Positions 52,796-63,241 of a DNA stretch of 64,000 nt are shown here, one piece after another. The DNA comes from Pseudomicrostroma phylloplanum (taxonomy: Eukaryota; Basidiomycota; Exobasidiomycetes; Microstromatales): the NCBI GenBank assembly GCA_039545275.1, contig BCHS01000016.1:62001-126000 (forward strand), written 5' to 3'. The position numbers were made by a program, and so were the translations under genes. Each line of letters begins with the position of its first letter. Positions within the stretch are counted from its first letter, which is position 1. The notes beneath the pieces were generated by a model. The model made no database searches. It was given only the letters and a program-made list of their open reading frames with translations, and had not been told where the DNA came from.

Positions 52796-54948
52796 ATGTC
52801 TTCACAGCAACAGCAGTCCACGCAGAACAAGCCCGTCGAGCGCAAGCAAATCGAGGCAAGCGAGGTAGAGAAGCACAACAAAAAGGGCGACCTCTGGATC
52901 GTCATTGACTCGCTCATCTACGATGTATCCAAATTTGCCGCACTCCACCCCGGTGGAGAGACGGTCCTCTGTGACCCTGAAGTGGCTGGACAGGACGCCA
53001 CCGAGACCTTCTTTGGACTGCACAAGCATGAGATCCTCATGAAGCCACAGTACAAGAGGCTCATCATTGGACAGGTCTCGGGCGAGGAGGAGCAGATTGT
53101 GGTGAGTAGAGCGAGCGGGCGAGCAGGCGAGCAGCTGGTGGCAAGGGCGGAGGCGCGAGTGTGGGGTGGTAGGATAGCGCGACAGCGGAAGAGCGGCCAG
53201 ATGGCCAGCTTCTGGGTTGATGGATTGAGAGGCTCTCTCTTTGAAGGTCCTGAGACAGTGTTTGCGACGCTGTGATCTACTTACCAGCATCGCTCGGGGA
53301 GACGACGCTGTACCGCTACCACGTCGAGCGGAGTTTGAGGAGCTCTCGCTGATATCCGCAACCGCGTACCCTCGCTCCCCTTCTCCTCCCGATTTCACCC
53401 CTCTTATTCCCCCTCTCTAGCCACCGCCTGCTGGCTCACCTTCGAAGGTGCCCTATGCCGAGCCCACTTGGCTCACCGAGAAGTTCCACAGCCCCTACTT
53501 CCAGGACCACCACCGCCACCTGCAGCGCGAGATCCGCAAGTACGTCGACGAGCGCGTCAAGGACGTGGCACAACGCTGCGAGGCCAATGGCAAGCGACCC
53601 GATGTAGACCTCGTCCAGGAGATGGGCAAGAATGGACTCAATGCCATGCGAATGGGACCGGGAGACCACCTCAAGGGCCGCAAGCTCTTTGCCGATATCA
53701 AGCCGGAGCAGTTTGACTACTTCTGCGAGATGATCATCACCCAGGAGCTTGTCCGGATGGGTGCCAGGGGCTTTGGGGACGGTCTACAAGGTGGCATGGT
53801 GATCGGACTTCCTCCCGTGATGAAGTTTGGGCGTAAGGAGGTGCAAGAGGAGATTATTGAACCTGTTCTGGCCGGTGAGAAGTTCATCTGCCTTGCGATC
53901 ACCGAGGCCTTCGCCGGTTCCGACATTGTGGGCGGTCTCAGGACTTTTGCTAGGAAGTCTGATGACGGGTCGCACTATATCGTCAACGGAACCAAGAAGT
54001 GGATTACCAACGGAGTGTGAGTTTGCGAGCGTACTTGGGGACGTCGATCGCGCTAGTGACGGCTGCTGACATCCTAGCTCCCCTCTCGTCCGCGCGATGC
54101 TAGTTTCGCCGACTATTTCACAACTGCCGTTAAGACCGATGAAGGCTTTGCCGTCCTCTGCATTCCCCGCTCCGTCGGTGGAGTGGAGACCAAGCAGATC
54201 AAGACGAGCTACTCGACCACGGCAGGAACCGCCTATGTCATGTTTGAGGACTGCAAGGTCCCTGCCAAGTACCTCCTCGGCGAAGATGGAGCTGGTATTC
54301 CCGTCATCCTCTCTAACTTCAACCACGAGCGATGGGTCATGTGCTGCTCCACCATCCGCTCTGCCCGTGCCATCACCGCTCAGTGCATGATGTGGTCCCA
54401 TCAGCGCAAGGCATTCGGCAAGCCCATCATCTCCCAGCCCGTGGTGCGACAGACCCTTGCGTCTCTCATCTCCCAGTGCGAGGCTGCTCAGTCTTGGCTC
54501 GAGAATGTCACACATCAGATGAACAAGATGGACTACTACGAGGTCGCCACTCACCTCGCTGGACAGATCGCTCTGCTCAAGTCGTGGTCCACTAGGGTCT
54601 CGCACGACGTCGCTGATCATGCCGTCAAGTGAGTACCACATGATAGCGCGTCTCTATCGAGGGAGCTCAGACTGACCTTCTTCCTCTCTTCCTCACCGCC
54701 CCTCAGCATCCTGGGAGGTCGTGGACTCACAAAGGGAGGTATGGGAGGCTTCGTGGAAGAGTTCCACCGCACCTACAAGTTCGATGCCGGTGAGTACTGG
54801 ACGGCTGCAAGCATGCCTCATCATCTTCTGACCCTTCTCTCTACTCCATCATCTCTAAATCGCAGTGTTGGGGGGGTCTGAGGAGATCCTTGCCGATTTG
54901 GGAGTAAGGCAGGCACTCAGGAACTACCCTGTCAACGAGAAACTATGA
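52796..54948 (+). CDS. Cytochrome b5 / acyl-CoA dehydrogenase fusion protein
   Basis: There are five exons (52796-53101, 53421-54016, 54104-54628, 54707-54789, 54866-54948) with every phase matched, giving 530 residues. Exon 1 encodes a cytochrome b5 heme domain (WIVIDSLIYDVSKF, the HPGG heme-ligand motif, FFGLHKHE with the second His). A Pro-rich linker and the acyl-CoA dehydrogenase part follow: N-terminal helices, CLAITEAFAGSDIVGG in the flavin-binding middle domain, TKKWITNG, and the C-terminal helices ending with ILGGRGLTKGG and VLGGSEEILADLGVRQALR. The flavoenzyme oxidises an acyl-CoA-like substrate; the b5 domain may pass electrons on without ETF. The protein ends NEKL, not a standard peroxisomal signal. 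No mitochondrial presequence is evident. The substrate is not predictable here. Confidence 0.9.
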
Positions 54949-56323
54949 TCTGGGAGGTGCTGGAGGACCGGAGACGCGTATGAGTCGCCGCGACGCGGCT
55001 GGCGCGGTTCCGGTCCGCTTGATGGTCTGTTTGACCCTGTATCTTGCCTTTCGACACACTATGGAACTACTCATTACCCTTTCTCAATCGACTTTGGTCC
55101 GAAAAGGCTGCGCTGAGACTGGTATTGCGAAGATGAAGCAATGGGACGTCTGGTAGGGAGAGATGCGCCTCCGCTTCCGCAGGCTTCTCACACGGGCTTC
55201 GCATGAAGCTCGGACATCTGACTCCTTCGCCACCGACGGAATCGATTTCAAAGCTCCCCGCTGACATCTTCAACTTCTCAGAGCCAGGTGCTGCTCCACC
55301 ATCCGAGGCGAAGTCGCGCCATGGCGTGGTGTGACACCCGCGAGCGGCCACCTCCCTTCCGCTCACGCGTCTCGCGTCTCCGGCCTCAACGGAAGAAGCC
55401 GGCACATCCGTATACTATTGCTCTCGGGTCCTGGGTCGGGGCGGGTCAGCCCTGCTGAGTCGCCACCTCATAAGTATCTTCGCGCGAGCGATACTGAGCC
55501 CATCTCTCTTCCCTTCCTTTCCATCACTCCTATCCTCCTTACTCCCCCTCGACTCATCGTCGCACTAGCATACACCCTCTCGACCTACCATAAGACCACA
55601 GCAAGCATCGAGACAACAGCAAGAGGTCTTGCAGTCGTGAGGTGAGTCAGACGAGAGACTACGAAGGCTGTGAAGACTTTGGTGCTCACCATCACCACTC
55701 GCGCACAGGATCGAGGCCCCTTCATCCTCAGATGGACCTGTCACAGGACAACAACGATCAGACTGAGCACTAGCACCGTCGACAACACACCCTACTCGAT
55801 GGAGCTACCGATTGCGATAGCACCTTGACTCTACCAAGCCTACGATATCATTGTGCAAGCTTCCAGCACTTCAAGCACTCACGACACCTCTACACCGATG
55901 CATATACATGCTGCAAGAGTAACGTTACCATCGAGCAACGTCATCATCGATGCTGCAAGCACACCATAGGCGAGCTACATTGCGAACCTTCACTTCACGG
56001 AGCATCGAGGCCATCAAGCCATACAAGGCTAAAGATACATTCGCAGGAACACCTCTCCATTGTGTCAGTGATCCTACATCGACGTCAGGTAGCATGTCGA
56101 GCCTAATCATAGCTATCTGTATGAGCGGAAGCTCAGCCTGCGCTGCAAGTCAGAAGAGCAAGACTACAATGCCGTCATCAACCTACAGGCTAGCTTTCAA
56201 AGAGAAGAAGACGAAGACTTGAGCAAGAAGCACCTACAACGTCTGCTAGGCTGAGGCTCACTCTCTAGCATGCAAAGCTCAATGCAACGTCACACAAGGA
56301 GCACGCCATAAGAAGACAATGAC
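54949..56323. other. Intergenic region and probable 5' leader of the GIY-YIG-like gene
   Basis: This is 1.4 kb without a supported coding region. A GTGAGT at about 55643 followed by GCGCACAG near 55710 could be a leader intron. The true 5' end of the following gene may lie in this stretch. Confidence 0.4.
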
Positions 56324-59300
56324 ATGGTGGTGCTTGCTTCATTACTTGTGGGAGGGATATCAAGTGCCGTACTGGAGCGTCTGCAATCCATACGTTCATA
56401 CAGGCAACTCTTCCCATCTACCATACACTTGTCTACACACACTGACGAGATATCTGCAAGACGCTCCTCTCGAGTCCGTAGGCCGGCTACCGGCCACTAC
56501 CGTGTGCCCGTCCCGGACCTGTCCTCCTCCTCTTCTGAGGAGTCCTCTTCCTCCCCTCCCCCCACCACACACCGTCACTCTGAGCCCATCGAGGATCATC
56601 ATCCTCAAGATGAGGCCATTGTAATCAGCAGTGACGGGTCCTCCGCTGGCTTCTCTCCTTCCCCTCCCCCTACTACGCACCGTCGCCCCCAGCTCGTCGA
56701 GGACCATCCTCAAGACGATACCGTCATCATCAGCAGCGATGACTCTGCCGCCGCTCCCGCCGCCTCCCCTTCGCCCACCCCTTCACAGCAAGATCCTCAA
56801 GACCAGCCTGCCTCGAACGTCAGCGAAGAGTCTTCTTCCTCGCGCTCTGCCTCTCCCACTCCTCCACCAGCTGGGCAGCGCCCACCGAAGCGCAAGCCAG
56901 CTGCTCATGACGATGCGCCTGTTGAAAGGAGGAAGAGAGGCGAAACTGAGCCCACGGAGGACTCTGGCGACAACACTTTCGACGTGCAAGACGAGGAGGA
57001 CGACGACGAGGAGGACGTCTCTGATATCGAGGAGGACGAAGACGCTGAGGACCACCCTGCAGCTGGACTGCTTAGGGGCCTCGGTCGTCTGCCGGAAGAA
57101 GAGGAGGAGGAGGAGGAGCTAGACTTGGATGAGGATGATGACGATGAAGAAGAAGAAGAAGAGCAGGAGGTCCACTTGCACCCGAGAGGTGAGCCGATGG
57201 ACCCTCAGGATACGCGTAACATCCTCGAGCGCTGCGCAGCTCTGCTGCAGGACAACGCCGCCGGTAAGTCATCCCGTTGACGATGTCGAGAGGATTGAGA
57301 GAGTACTGCAGCTCATCTCCAACGTCTTCGCCTCGATACAGATGACGAGCGCTCCCCTCCCTGGATGACGGACGAGGGTCTTTTCGATAGAGTCTTGCAA
57401 GAAAATCGCCATCACCAAACTCCCTTGGCAGCCAGAATCGAAGAGTCTCTAAGCAGCAACCCTGCTTCGCTTGCCTGGCGAGACTTCTACGAGGCAGACC
57501 TAGCGACTTGCATGAGGCACCGCCCCCAGATGGGCCTACAAGAAGCTGCGGCTCGATCTCTGCTGCCCGATGCCGGCATCTACCTCATAGTCGGCTTCGA
57601 TGCGGCTGGGCGGACCATCTTTATGTATATCGGCAAGTCGGTGAACATGACGCGCCTCACATACACGCATGCCGTTATGTACGAGATGCGAGCAGAGCAG
57701 CGGAGTCAACTGTACCGCCTGGCTGACGAAGCAAGAGAGGTTTATCACTTGCCCCTTCTACGCCTTGAAGACGACGAGGCCACTGCCGGAGTGCTCGCTG
57801 CAATGGAGCCTTTGTGGTCCCTAGCCCTGGGGACGTACCAGCGAAACCGTGACTGGCTAGACTGCAGACGTGAAAGTAATTTGACCAACGTTGGGGACTC
57901 CGTCACTGGCGTCAACAGTAAGTGTCTTGCGTCTTGCTTCCTCGCTTCTCATCTGCCGTTGTACTGACACTTGCTGCATGCCGTGTCTCCAGGAACGAAA
58001 TGTTTCGAAGGCCCGAAAAGGCGAGGCTCAAGAACACATCTGGTGGGAATTCTGGACCCGACTTACCGGACCTGGATGAAGATGTTGCGCTGTCTCGGTT
58101 ACAGTGAGCTGGTGCGGAAGATCGAAGGCAAGCCGCCGAGAAAAGAGAGCTACCAGGCGATGGACAATATCCGGGCCCTGCTCTTGAGCCACGTAGGAAG
58201 GCTTCTCGACGAAGGGACTTTGGAATGCCGTCCTTTTGAGGCAGGCGGTCGATACCACTTCTTCGACTACACCATTACGAAGGATATGACAGAAGCTACG
58301 ATCACTGGCGGAGATTGCCTCTTCGGCCTCGTCTTCGGGGAGCCCAGCGTCGACACCGACACTTTCCTGGGCTGTGACCCAGTACAGCGGCACCTCTTCG
58401 CCGGCATCTCGTTTCAAATCAAGCCGACGGCGTCGTCCACGCACTCCTCAAGTTCTTCCCCCTCGCCCACCGACGACTGGATACCTGTACAGCTGAAGCA
58501 AAAGGGCCTCAGCAGCAAAAGGGCTCGGAAGTTTGCCGATGTCCTTTTTGAATGCATACCTGCCGAGGAGCAAGTGCAGCGTCGACAGAAGGCAGCCGCT
58601 GAAAGTTGGGTTGCCCGGAGCAGGAGAGCTAAGCTCTTAGACAACTACCAGGCCCTCTCGAGCGCCGCGCTAAGGATGCTTTCGATGGAAAGGTGTCTTT
58701 TTGGTCCGCTCAAAACCTTCAAGTCGGCAGAAAGATGTGTCGCCGTCTTCAAGGCGATCGCGTCACCGATGAAGATCGACAGCGGATTTTGCGCTCTCTC
58801 GGGTACCACGACATGGCGGCGCCAGTACCAGTCCGTTTCGTCGTTAAGACAGACCGGTCCGCGGGGTCCTTCAAAACTGGGAGGTACCGGACTGTGCCTC
58901 TGGGTTCAACGGCGGAGGCTTACTCCTTCAATGGCGTCTGGTTGCCTGTGCCCTTCGTAATCGCAGGCATGCACGGAGCGTACGAGAACGAAGAGTCGGG
59001 GTTCGGCCGGATCGCCGCTGTGTTCAGAGACATCGGAAAGGTCACGACTGGCCTCCCCATCGATGCGGAAGACACCACGCCGGTGTTCTTCCGCCCATAC
59101 GAGTACAAGATCGACAGGACCGGAAAGGCAGGAGGTGGATCGTTCTTGCTGGCGATGAACCCCACGCCCTACGCCTCTATCACTGTACCAACAGACACCA
59201 TGCGCCGGGTTTGGGGGGGAGACTGGGGAGTGGAGCCCAAGCAGAGACGAGATGCTTGGGTCCACATTAAGGGGAGCGGGGTGAAGAAGTTTGCAGACTT

Positions 59301-59531
59301 GAACTTCTGCTTGAGTAGGGATCGGGAGGAGCATTGGGTAGAGAGGTGCCTCGAGCACGGCGGGAAGATGAAGGGCTTGACCGAGCGGGAGGTCAAGTGC
59401 CGCATCTGGATCAAGATCCGAGCTGCCCGTGCCCAGGATGAGGCCACGACAGGAAGCCCTGGTCGGACGGAGTCTGGTCGCACCAGATGGAGGTGCTGCC
59501 GGAGGAGGCGGATCCTTTCGCGCTGCGTCCA
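56324..59531 (+). CDS. Unrecognised protein: acidic/SIM N-terminus, GIY-YIG-like segment, first tandem module (frameshifted)
   Basis: There are exons at 56324-57263, 57342-57917 and 57993-59531, with phase-matched splices between them. The N-terminus is Ser/Pro-rich with two SUMO-interaction-like motifs (AIVISSDGSS, TVIISSDDSA), a basic PPKRKP, and a long Asp/Glu tract. Exon 2 holds a GIY-YIG-like core (AGIYLIVGFDAAGRTIFMYI, then GKS), with 14 residues between the two Tyr triplets instead of the usual 10-11; the downstream Arg and Glu are not clear, so nuclease activity is doubtful. Exon 3 is the first copy of a module repeated at 59938 (TDTFLGCDP, VPVRFVV). The frame breaks at about 58661-58672: homology continues without a gap in the +1-shifted frame. 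A phase-correct intron (59532-59598) could join this to the next feature as one gene. The start codon is uncertain. Confidence 0.55.
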
Positions 59532-59598
59532 GTGAGTACTGCTTCTCGTAGTGCATTCTGAGTAGCAATATGTGGGATGTGCGACACTGACACTCAAG

Positions 59599-61133
59599 AT
59601 ACGTATCTCCTGTGTCTTCACCAGCGCCGCCCAGCTTGATACTCGCATCTGACAAGGACGTATCCATTCCTAGTGCAACCATTGCTCAGCAGATAGGTCT
59701 ACGATCGCCAAGTCTGCTGGCCAGGTCATTGAGCCTCACTTGGGCTTCGAGCATGCATCAACCATCACGAGGGCTTATTCTGTTACTGGCTTCTAGTTCT
59801 CACTCGGCTCCTGCCAAAGGTACGAGGCCTGGCTCGCTGCAAGAAGGCTGTAGAGTCTATCGAGTATAGAGGACTGGATCTTGGGCGCCGACAATCTCTT
59901 GACGCTTCTCTTGACGGATCTGCTAACTCGAATGTAGGGACAACGTGGAGGTCGAGCGCGCAAGTACGTGCAATCATGGATATGGGACTGGCTCGATACG
60001 GACCGCTGCTGCGCCAAGGAACTCTGGCCTGCTGTCCGACCAACCTCCTAGGCAAGTACTTCTTGTTTCATCACAAGTTGTACCAGGACTTCGCCTCGAC
60101 ACACCTAGCAGGCGCCGACTGCCTTTTCAGACTAGTCATCGGCCAGCCTGACGTGTCCACGGATACCTTTCTTGGGTGCGGGCCCAAAGAACGTGCCCTC
60201 TTCTCAGGTCTGAGCTTGCAAGTCAAGCAGCTCGAGGGTGAGGGTGACTGGGTTCCATACCAGTTGCACAAGAAGGGCATCAGCGGCAGGCAGACTCTTG
60301 CTTTTGCTCGGCGCATCTTCGCAACCTTGCCGCCACAGGAGAGGGAGGTACGAACCCGCCGTGCAGCCTTCGAGAGCTACGTCGAGACAAGGAGGAGGAG
60401 ACTCTATCTACAAGACTACGAGGCGATGTTGAAGGCTGCCAAAGAGGCATTCGACGGGAAAGCAAGCCTTTGGTCAGGACAGAGCCTGCTGCTTGGGAAA
60501 CAGATGATTCGGAGGCTTCAGAAGTGCCGGGTCAAGGCAGAGGACCGGATGGCAGCAATGTCCGCCCTGGGCTACCCAGACATCGGCGCTCCTCTGCCGG
60601 TCAGATTTTCCATCTCGCACGACGCTCAAGACTCCTTCCAAGCCGCTCGATTCAAGAAGACGCCGGCGGGGGCGCTGGTCGAAGTGTTTCCATTCGCCGG
60701 TGGGTGGATGCCGCTGCCCTTCGTAATGCATTCCAAGCGGAGCGGCTCCGCCACGGAGACAGCTGCCCTCGACCTGGTGGCCACCGTCTTCGACGAGCTT
60801 GTCGCACATCAGCGGCCACAGGGAGCGGCGGAGGCAGCTGACGGGGCGGTACCGGCGGAGGCAGTAGGCATTCCTGTCTACTTCCTTCCCTACCGACTAA
60901 GCACAAAGCGGACTGGGTACTCGGGAAGTGGAGCGTTCAAGATCCACATCCTGCCCCATCCTTACCCCACTCTGAATGTCCCACCCGCTACTTATAGCGA
61001 GGTCTGGGGCCCAGAGGGGTGGGCGGTGCCGCCGAAGCGCTCCCAGGATGTCCAAGTGCACATTCGGGCAGCCGGCGTGCGGAGGATCGAAGACATGAAC
61101 GTCTGCCTTAGCAAGCAGCACCACAATGTCTAG
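59599..61133 (+). CDS. Second tandem module of the GIY-YIG-associated protein
   Basis: There are exons at 59599-59819 and 59938-61133, joined in phase 1 (donor GTACGA). The 59938 exon carries a complete copy of the module seen at 58160-59350: GADCLFRLVIGQPDVSTDTF, LGCGPKERALFSGLSLQVK, AAKEAFDGKASLWSG, GYPDIGAPLPVRF, VYFLPYRL and VHIRAAGVRRIEDMNVCLS each have near-matching partners in the first copy. This copy has no frameshift. The 221-base exon in front encodes a Ser/Leu-rich linker without a GIY-YIG core. It either continues the upstream gene through the intron 59532-59598 (phases agree) or is a partial tandem duplicate. If separate, the first in-frame ATG is 59976. I do not recognise the module; its Phe/Tyr/Pro-rich strands suggest a globular fold. 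Confidence 0.6.
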
Positions 61134-61459
61134 CTCATCGGTCTCGCTTCAAGCAGTGCTCCGTCGTACATCTTAGCTTATGTCTTGCAGTGCCCCTTAC
61201 CAAATGATACCACTGAACAGATAGTACACCATGTATCTCATCGAGGGAGGAATACCTTCGTCCGCAATAGCATCAATGCCATACAGCTTTGTTTCCATCC
61301 GATGCCGTGTGAACTCTCGCCTCGCTTTGTCTTCTCGAATGCATTTTGAATGCGGGCCCATAGCGGCGCCTCCATCTAATCTTGACTGTGAGTACGCAAC
61401 TCCCCATTGTCCGGTGCTTTCATGCCACTTTCCACCTCACTCACCCTTCCTCCGCTCCG
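61134..61459. other. Intergenic region, convergent tails
   Basis: This is non-coding DNA between converging genes with nothing recognisable. Confidence 0.45.
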
Positions 61460-62839
61460 CTACACCTCAAACTCCATCCTCCCCTCCTGTCCCTCGAATC
61501 CAGCCCCCGGCACGCCTGCTCCCGCGAGCACGTTCTGCTCCGTAAGTGCGCTCATCCTGAGCCTCGTCTCTGTATTCGCCGACCCAATATGCGGCAAGAG
61601 GAAGACCTTGTCCTTCACATCCGGGTCTGCGAGCAGCGGGTGATCAGCAGGAATTGCTGGTTCTCCCTCGAGGACATCAAGCGCCGCTCCTGCTAGTTTG
61701 CCACTCTTAAGCGCAGATACGAGTGCGGCTGTATCCACGAGTGGTCCGCGTGAGACGTTTATAAGGTGTGCCTCGGGCTTCATCTTCTCAAAGAAGCCCT
61801 CGCCAATCGCATGCTTCGTCGAAGGGGAAAGAGACGCGAGCACCACAACAATATCGCTCTCCTTTGCCAGCTCGTCCAGTGAGCTCACACTCCCCACCTC
61901 GATCCGGTCCTGCCCACATTTCTGGCGCAGAGCTTGTCGCTCCTCCCAGTGCGCTTTGCCGAATTCGGTAAAGTACTCGTCGGCTGCGTCGAATTTGCGC
62001 TCCTGGGAGGTCTTGTAGAGGATGCGAGCCACGTTGAAGTTCGCCAACTGCAGCGCAAGAGTCTGTGCGATTCCTCCGAATCCGAAAAAGCCAATGGTCT
62101 TGCCCTTGAGTGAAGGGCCAGTAAAAGCCATCGGGCTGATGGGTGTGTCCTTCCATCTCCCTTCACGGACTACGCGCGTGGCAGAGGGAACTTGTCGGGT
62201 GATTGCGAGGATGAGGAGGAGGGAGAGGTCAGAGACGGCTTCATTTAGCACGGAGGGGGTGTTGCCGATGCGGATTTGGCGCGATTTGCAGAGGGAAACG
62301 TCGATGTGGTCGTAACCGACGGAGAGGGTGGAGATGCACTTGAGGGAGGAGCCGGCCGCGGTCAGGAGCTCCTCATCGACCTGGCGAGAGCGGGGGCATA
62401 GGAGTGGGTGTGAGAGAGGATGGAAGGAGAGCGGAGGAGAGGATGGGAGCGGTGGTTGATGAGAGCGGCGTAGAGGTTGGGAGAGGTGAGGTGAGTGCTG
62501 CTCTCTTCTCCAACCCCCCTCCTGTTCACCCGCTATGCTCACCTTTTCAGTCATCGTAACCGCAATCCCCACGCAATTCCCTGCATTCTCCAACACCCAC
62601 TTCCGATCCGCCGGCTTCTCCTTGTGAGGCCAAGAGACGAGTTCAATCTTGCCGTCCTTTTCTGCCTCTGCTAAGAGAGAGGTGGGAAAGGTGCGGGTGA
62701 GGAGGATCTTGGGTTTGGACATGGCGAGGGTGGAAGTAGAGAAAAATGAGGAGGAGAGGGGAAGGGTGAGGGTGATATGGGACTGTCTAGCGATACGGGT
62801 GGGGAGGAAGAGGGAGCGCGAGAGGTGCGCGAGAGGCAT
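61460..62839 (-). CDS. D-2-hydroxyacid dehydrogenase (glyoxylate/hydroxypyruvate reductase type)
   Basis: There are two exons (62839-62543 and 62380-61460, phase 0), giving 405 residues. The intron region is also open but reads as His/Ser/Pro-rich nonsense, and removing it gives the canonical VTMTEK-VDEELL join. Family features are CISTLSVGYDHIDV; the NAD(P)-binding GFFGFGGIAQT; catalytic Arg in NVSRGPLVD; catalytic Glu in LEGEPAIP; and catalytic His in LPHIGSA. The enzyme reduces glyoxylate, hydroxypyruvate or a similar 2-oxoacid. The start at 62839 adds a 39-residue Arg/Ser/Leu-rich extension (FLPTRIARQS, SSSFFSTSTLA) that looks like a mitochondrial presequence. An alternative start at 62722 (MSKPKILLTR) would give a cytosolic form, so dual targeting is possible. 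Confidence 0.9.
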   Translation of the reverse strand: MPLAHLSRSLFLPTRIARQSHITLTLPLSSSFFSTSTLAMSKPKILLTRTFPTSLLAEAEKDGKIELVSWPHKEKPADRKWVLENAGNCVGIAVTMTEKVSIAGEQEGGWRREQHSPHLSQPLRRSHQPPLPSSPPLSFHPLSHPLLCPRSRQVDEELLTAAGSSLKCISTLSVGYDHIDVSLCKSRQIRIGNTPSVLNEAVSDLSLLLILAITRQVPSATRVVREGRWKDTPISPMAFTGPSLKGKTIGFFGFGGIAQTLALQLANFNVARILYKTSQERKFDAADEYFTEFGKAHWEERQALRQKCGQDRIEVGSVSSLDELAKESDIVVVLASLSPSTKHAIGEGFFEKMKPEAHLINVSRGPLVDTAALVSALKSGKLAGAALDVLEGEPAIPADHPLLADPDVKDKVFLLPHIGSANTETRLRMSALTEQNVLAGAGVPGAGFEGQEGRMEFEV

Positions 62840-63241
62840 ACGAGGGGAGAGGGGTGGGGGTGAGGGCGATGTCGGGGGCTGTAGACACAGTCGACTCTTG
62901 TCTACTTGTAACCAAAGGGACGATGGCTGATCACTAGTGCGTGTCTCTCCTGGCGACCAGCCCGGCTGAAATCGCCTGTCGCCGAGATAGTAGTTACTCT
63001 CTCTGGGCAGGGCGGCACGGCGCTGCGCTTGGGCCAACTCGCCTTGGCGTCGGCTTTACTCCGTCTGTTCCGCTCCGCTCCGTCCGTCCGTCCGTCCCGG
63101 CGCTGCTGCTGCTGCTTCCACTTCCGTCTGGGCGGCTGTCCGTCTGTACCTTTGCAGCTCCACCATACCAATCACCAGCAAGGCGGACCGAACATCGAGA
63201 TTGCCAGGCCGCATAGCGCTGGTAGGGACTCGCTGCTGAAC
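62840..63241. promoter_or_regulatory. Divergent promoter region, dehydrogenase / cyclin H
   Basis: About 400 bases lie between two outward-reading genes. Tandem CGTCCGTCC units occur near 63080. No coding region is supported. Confidence 0.4.

Noticed and set aside
53784..54641. 285-residue minus-strand frame opposite acyl-CoA dehydrogenase
   Set aside because: It crosses an intron of the real gene and has no family features.
57560..57720. Penelope-like retroelement as source of the GIY-YIG-like segment
   Set aside because: No reverse transcriptase motif lies nearby on either strand, so an element origin is not supported beyond the weak nuclease-like core.
58906..59682. 258-residue minus-strand frame opposite the tandem module
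   Set aside because: The plus strand is supported by homology between two copies; this frame has no such support.
62381..62542. Coding use of the open intron in the hydroxyacid dehydrogenase
   Set aside because: The stretch is His/Ser/Pro-rich and interrupts the conserved TEK-VDEELL join; GTGAGC and CAG splice sites remove it in phase.
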